This document shows positions 4,987 through 8,078 of a stretch of DNA of 8,078 bases, in pieces (position 1 is the first letter of the stretch; every line of letters begins with the position of its first letter). The position numbers were made by a program, and so were the translations under genes. The DNA is taken from NCBI GenBank assembly GCA_029862285.1, contig JAOTXR010000081.1:1-8078 (forward strand), read 5' to 3'. Under the pieces are notes generated by a model, which saw only the letters and a list, made by a program, of their open reading frames with translations, was not told where the DNA came from and ran no database searches. This stretch comes from Gammaproteobacteria bacterium. GTDB lineage: Bacteria > Pseudomonadota > Gammaproteobacteria > Steroidobacterales > JABDKV01.

Positions 4987-6561
4987 TCACCGCACCTCTG
5001 GAGCGACCTCGAAGGTGTGATGCGGTGCCGGCGAGGGCACTGTCCACTCGAGGCCTTCGGCGCCCTCCCAGACCTGTGTCGACGCCTTCTCGCCACCACG
5101 CACACAGCTCCAGATGATGTAAACGAACAACAGCTGACTGGCTCCAAAAACAAATGCCCCAATACTGGAGATCATGTTGAAATCGGCAAATTGCGTTGCG
5201 TAGTCGGGGATACGTCGCGGCATCCCGGCCAGACCCACAAAATGCTGTGGGAAAAACGTGACGTTGACAAAAATCGCCGACAACCAGAAGTGCAGTTTAC
5301 CGAGCTTCTCGTTATACATGTGGCCGGTCCACTTAGGCAGCCAGAAGTACACGCCTGCCATTATGCCGAACACCGCGCCTGGCACGAGTGTGTAGTGAAA
5401 GTGCGCAACGACAAAATAGGTATCGTGATACTGGAAGTCGGCAGGTGTAATGCCGAGCATGAGACCGGAAAATCCGCCTATTGTGAACAGAAACAGGAAA
5501 GCCACGGCGAAGAGCATCGGAGTCTCGAAGGTCAGCGAACCCTTCCACATCGTGGCCGTCCAGTTGAATACCTTCACACCGGTAGGCACCGCAATGAGCA
5601 TGGTGGAGAACATGAAGAACAGTTGTCCGGCGAGCGGCATACCCACGGTAAACATGTGGTGCGCCCAGACGATAAACGATAAGAACGCGATACTCGCCGT
5701 CGCATAAACCATCGAGTCATAACCAAACAGAGGCTTGCGGGCAAAAGTGGGAATGATCTGCGAAACGATACCGAATGCCGGCAGGATCATGATGTAGACC
5801 TCGGGATGCCCGAAGAACCAGAACACATGCTGGAACATCACCGGATCGCCACCACCGGCTGCGTTGAAAAAGCTGGTGCCGAAATATTCATCAGTGAGCA
5901 GCATGGTGACCGCACCGGCCAGCACTGGCATTGCCAGGATCAGCAGATAGGCGGTAATCAGCCAGGTCCATACGAACAGTGGCATTTTGAGCAAACCCAT
6001 ACCGGGGGCACGCATATTCATAATTGTGACCACGATGTTGATCGCACCCATGATGGACGACATACCCAACAGGTGGACTGAGAAAATCAGGAAAGGAAAG
6101 GCGTCACCCGTCTGCAGCACCAGCGGTGGGTACATCGTCCAGCCGCTCGCCGGCGCACCACCGCCCATGAACAATGTCGACACCAGCAGAATTGCTGCCA
6201 CTGGCAGGATCCAAAAGCTCCAGTTGTTCATTCGTGGCAACGCCATGTCCGGTGCGCCGACCATCAGTGGCACCATCCAGTTTGCCAGACCAACGAGCGC
6301 CGGCATGACAGCACCGAAAACCATAACGAGCGCGTGCATCGTGGTCATCTGATTGAAAAAACCAGGATCGACGAATTGCAGACCGGGCTGGAACAACTCG
6401 GCGCGGATGATCATCGCCATCGCCCCACCGGTAAAGAACATCAGCCCCGAGAACACCAGGTACATCGTGCCAATGTCCTTGTGGTTGGTGGCAAAAATCC
6501 AGCGCTTTATGCCACTGGGGGCGTCGTGATGATCGTGATGGGCTTCTGCTGTTGTGCTCAT
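4987..6561 (-). CDS. coxA: Cytochrome c oxidase subunit I
   Basis: The catalytic subunit (524 aa) reduces O2 to water at the haem a3-CuB centre and pumps protons. All key residues are present: H76 and H389 for haem a, H387 for haem a3, and H252, H301 and H302 for CuB, with the cross-linked Y256 in GHPEVY. E254 in the same motif marks a type A1 enzyme with a D-channel. D105 (GAPDMALPR), N94, N112 and N113 match the channel entrance. T327 and K330 in PTGVKVFNW form the K-channel. Twelve membrane spans are expected and compatible with the hydrophobic pattern. The N-terminus is His-rich (AEAHHDHHDAP), which is common in proteobacterial CoxA. The ATG at 6561 follows GAAGGA (6577-6572) at about 10 nt, and the gene lies 22 nt after coxB. 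No frame damage is seen. Confidence 0.99.
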   Translation of the reverse strand: MSTTAEAHHDHHDAPSGIKRWIFATNHKDIGTMYLVFSGLMFFTGGAMAMIIRAELFQPGLQFVDPGFFNQMTTMHALVMVFGAVMPALVGLANWMVPLMVGAPDMALPRMNNWSFWILPVAAILLVSTLFMGGGAPASGWTMYPPLVLQTGDAFPFLIFSVHLLGMSSIMGAINIVVTIMNMRAPGMGLLKMPLFVWTWLITAYLLILAMPVLAGAVTMLLTDEYFGTSFFNAAGGGDPVMFQHVFWFFGHPEVYIMILPAFGIVSQIIPTFARKPLFGYDSMVYATASIAFLSFIVWAHHMFTVGMPLAGQLFFMFSTMLIAVPTGVKVFNWTATMWKGSLTFETPMLFAVAFLFLFTIGGFSGLMLGITPADFQYHDTYFVVAHFHYTLVPGAVFGIMAGVYFWLPKWTGHMYNEKLGKLHFWLSAIFVNVTFFPQHFVGLAGMPRRIPDYATQFADFNMISSIGAFVFGASQLLFVYIIWSCVRGGEKASTQVWEGAEGLEWTVPSPAPHHTFEVAPEVR

Positions 6562-6583
6562 CTTCTAAAGATCCTTCGTGGTT

Positions 6584-7828
6584 TTAACGTGCTGCCTGGA
6601 TATCGGCCGGCTGGATAATGTCGCCGGTATCGTTGCCCCAGGCATTTCTTTCATAGGTGATGATCGCAGCGATATCGGTGTCGCTTAGATACGCAAACGA
6701 CGCCATGGCGGTGCCTGCTTTGCCGTTGAGCACCTGATCCACATGAACCGAGAGTTCTCCGGCTGCTATCGCGCTACCGGCCAGTGCCGGAAAACCGCCC
6801 ACCTCCAGACCCTGGCCGTTGGGCTGGTGACAGGCAGAGCAATTGGTCAGGTACGCCGCTTCGCCGCGAGACATGAGTTCATCAAAACCAAGCTCGATAT
6901 CGACTGCATCGCTGCTGCCTGCACCACCGGCTGCCGCAGCTGCCGCGGCAACTACATCGCCCGTTGCACCGGGAACATCGGCAGGCCCGCCACCAACGGC
7001 ACCGCCGTTTTGTGCCACCCACTGTGCAAAATCTTCTTCGGTCTGCACTTCCACCACGATCGGCATGAAGCCGTGATCGCGACCACAAAGCTCGGCACAC
7101 TGCCCGCGGTATACACCCGTTTCTTCCGCCTGGAACCACATCTCATTGATGAATCCCGGGATCGCATCGCGCTTGCCGCCGAGATCCGGCACCCACCAGG
7201 CATGCAATACGTCATTTGAGGTCAGCAACAACCGGACCTTGCGATTCACCGGTACCACAACGCGCTTGTCGACGTCGCGCAGGTAATGCTCTATCTGGTA
7301 AACATCGACACCGGAATCAACCTGGCGTGCCCGGTTGCTTGCTGCATCGATATTGCTGAAGAACCCGAAGTTACTCTTGACAAACTGGTCGGCGGAATCG
7401 CCCAGGTACTCGTAGTGCCATTTCCACTGGTATCCGGTCACTTTGATCGTGAGATCGGGCGAACGCGTGTCCTCGATCTTGATCAGCGATTCGGCCGCCG
7501 GTATCGCCATGGCAACCAGAATGCCGATGGGAATAATCGTCCAGACGATTTCCATCTTGGTGCTGTGAACCATCGACGTATCGGGCACGGCACCACGCGA
7601 CCGCCGAAAAGTAAACAAGGAATAGATAATGACGCCAAACACGACCACGGCGATCACGACACAGACCCAGAAGATGATCATGTGCAGCGCAAAGGTATCG
7701 CGGCTGATCGGTGTCACACCCTCGGTCAGGTTGATTTCCCAGTCGGCAAACGCCGCCGGAATTGCCAACAGGTAACAGAGGGTGCCAAGTACAGCGTTTT
7801 TAGAGATTCGGCGGAATCGCTCACGCAT
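6584..7828 (-). CDS. coxB: Cytochrome c oxidase subunit II with fused C-terminal cytochrome c (caa3 type)
   Basis: CoxB receives electrons and passes them to haem a in CoxA. Residues 1-28 look like a signal peptide ending AFA; two spans follow (about 47-70 and 93-115). YQWKWHYEY (133-141) is the aromatic electron-transfer segment. The periplasmic cupredoxin domain has the complete CuA site: H209, C244, E246, C248, H252 and M255. A Gly/Ala/Asp-rich linker (about 274-309) connects to a C-terminal cytochrome c domain with CSACH (C330, C333, H334) and probable axial M375 in TAMASF. The extra haem domain makes this caa3-like and allows electron entry through the fused cytochrome. I chose ATG 7828 because AGGAG (7841-7837) lies 8 nt upstream; the in-frame ATG at 7846 and the codon at 7882 lie before that site. 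The stop is 22 nt before coxA. Confidence 0.97.
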   Translation of the reverse strand: MRERFRRISKNAVLGTLCYLLAIPAAFADWEINLTEGVTPISRDTFALHMIIFWVCVVIAVVVFGVIIYSLFTFRRSRGAVPDTSMVHSTKMEIVWTIIPIGILVAMAIPAAESLIKIEDTRSPDLTIKVTGYQWKWHYEYLGDSADQFVKSNFGFFSNIDAASNRARQVDSGVDVYQIEHYLRDVDKRVVVPVNRKVRLLLTSNDVLHAWWVPDLGGKRDAIPGFINEMWFQAEETGVYRGQCAELCGRDHGFMPIVVEVQTEEDFAQWVAQNGGAVGGGPADVPGATGDVVAAAAAAAGGAGSSDAVDIELGFDELMSRGEAAYLTNCSACHQPNGQGLEVGGFPALAGSAIAAGELSVHVDQVLNGKAGTAMASFAYLSDTDIAAIITYERNAWGNDTGDIIQPADIQAAR

Positions 7829-7836
7829 GAGGGAAA

Positions 7837-7841
7837 CTCCT
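7837..7841 (-). promoter_or_regulatory. Ribosome binding site deciding the coxB start
   Basis: The minus strand reads AGGAG with an 8-nt spacer to ATG 7828. It is the best Shine-Dalgarno match in the window and fixes coxB to the start that opens with MRERFRR, rather than to either of the two in-frame codons further upstream. Confidence 0.8.
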
Positions 7842-7842
7842 G

Positions 7843-8078
7843 TCATCGATGCGCATTTCCGGGTCTGCCAACGTCGAGCCACTCGGCAGGTGTTTGATCG
7901 GTGCGGCCAATGAGTTCAATGAGCCTTCGGCTCAAGCCCCTTCTTTCGCTTTCAGTCAAACACTTACCTATTTCGCAGTGGCGCCCGTGCGAACTGATCA
8001 GTAACCGGCTCGGATAGGACGCGGGTCGGGCCGTGCGCAGATTAACACGCGCCCAATGCAGGGGAAATACCATGCGAT
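7843..8078 (-). CDS. DUF2244-type protein, C-terminal part (5' end beyond right edge)
   Basis: The frame is open to the right window edge and stops at 7843-7845, 14 nt before coxB. The segment YPSRLLISSHGRHCEIGKCL, followed by TESERRGLSRRLIELI, resembles the C-terminal end of DUF2244 proteins as I recall them: a strand with SHG(R)xxEIG, then an acidic/basic helix of the type L(T/N)xxER..LA..L. DUF2244 proteins have N-terminal membrane spans, which would lie outside this window, and are often found beside coxB in Proteobacteria. Function is unknown. An ATG at 8073 exists, but it would remove the membrane part, so I treat the gene as partial. The family call rests on a short stretch and needs a profile search. 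Confidence 0.6.
   Translation of the reverse strand, partial: RMVFPLHWARVNLRTARPASYPSRLLISSHGRHCEIGKCLTESERRGLSRRLIELIGRTDQTPAEWLDVGRPGNAHR

Noticed and set aside
7890..7963. Inverted repeat GTGTTTGA/TCAAACAC around a 6-bp hairpin (7920-7934) before coxB
   Set aside because: It lies inside the likely DUF2244 coding sequence and has a 58-nt interval, so it is probably chance.
7993..8002. Palindrome ACTGATCAGT as an operator
   Set aside because: It is a single 10-bp palindrome within a probable coding region with no paired site or promoter.
1..8078. tRNA, rRNA, CRISPR array, insertion sequence or phage genes
   Set aside because: None was seen on either strand; apart from the Calx-beta region the window is tightly packed with oxidase genes.

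Overview
The window is a piece of a gammaproteobacterial aa3-type (strictly caa3-type, because CoxB carries a C-terminal cytochrome c domain) haem-copper oxidase locus. Every gene lies on the minus strand, so transcription runs from right (8078) to left (1). The gene order coxB - coxA - small membrane protein - ctaG - coxC - DUF2909 - SURF1 - small thioredoxin-like protein - ctaA is, from memory, the order in Pseudomonas and related Gammaproteobacteria. No lineage below class can be assigned by eye.

Right to left: 7843-8078 is the C-terminal end of a DUF2244-type protein that enters from outside the window. 6584-7828 is coxB, 4987-6561 coxA, 4861-4986 a 41-residue single-span protein that is easily missed, 4298-4861 ctaG (Cox11), 3401-4282 coxC, 3182-3400 a DUF2909 twin-membrane-span protein, 2465-3181 SURF1, and 1884-2468 a membrane-anchored protein with a SCO-like CxxxC motif. 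From coxA down to this last gene the genes abut or overlap by a few bases, apart from 15 nt between ctaG and coxC, so they look like one translationally coupled operon. After a roughly 306-nt leader region, 801-1577 encodes a secreted Calx-beta domain protein closed by a perfect 20-bp terminator stem (748-792). ctaA (haem A synthase) then starts at 663 and runs off the left edge.

The core genes make one machine. CoxA, CoxB and CoxC are the catalytic subunits. CtaG and probably the SCO-like protein handle copper delivery. SURF1 and CtaA serve haem a synthesis and insertion. DUF2244, DUF2909 and the 41-residue protein are small membrane companions.

The part that does not fit is the Calx-beta gene between the SCO-like gene and ctaA. 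Its 5' leader holds two near-identical structured hairpins 82 nt apart. Each has an outer stem of about 8 bp, a 3x3 internal loop with identical bases, a 5-bp inner stem and a GNRA tetraloop. The two copies differ by a compensatory base-pair change. The second copy is followed directly by a U tract and then by the ribosome binding site of the Calx-beta gene, which is the layout of a transcription attenuator or riboswitch-like element. I do not recognise the motif as a known class; it is the best candidate here for something undescribed.
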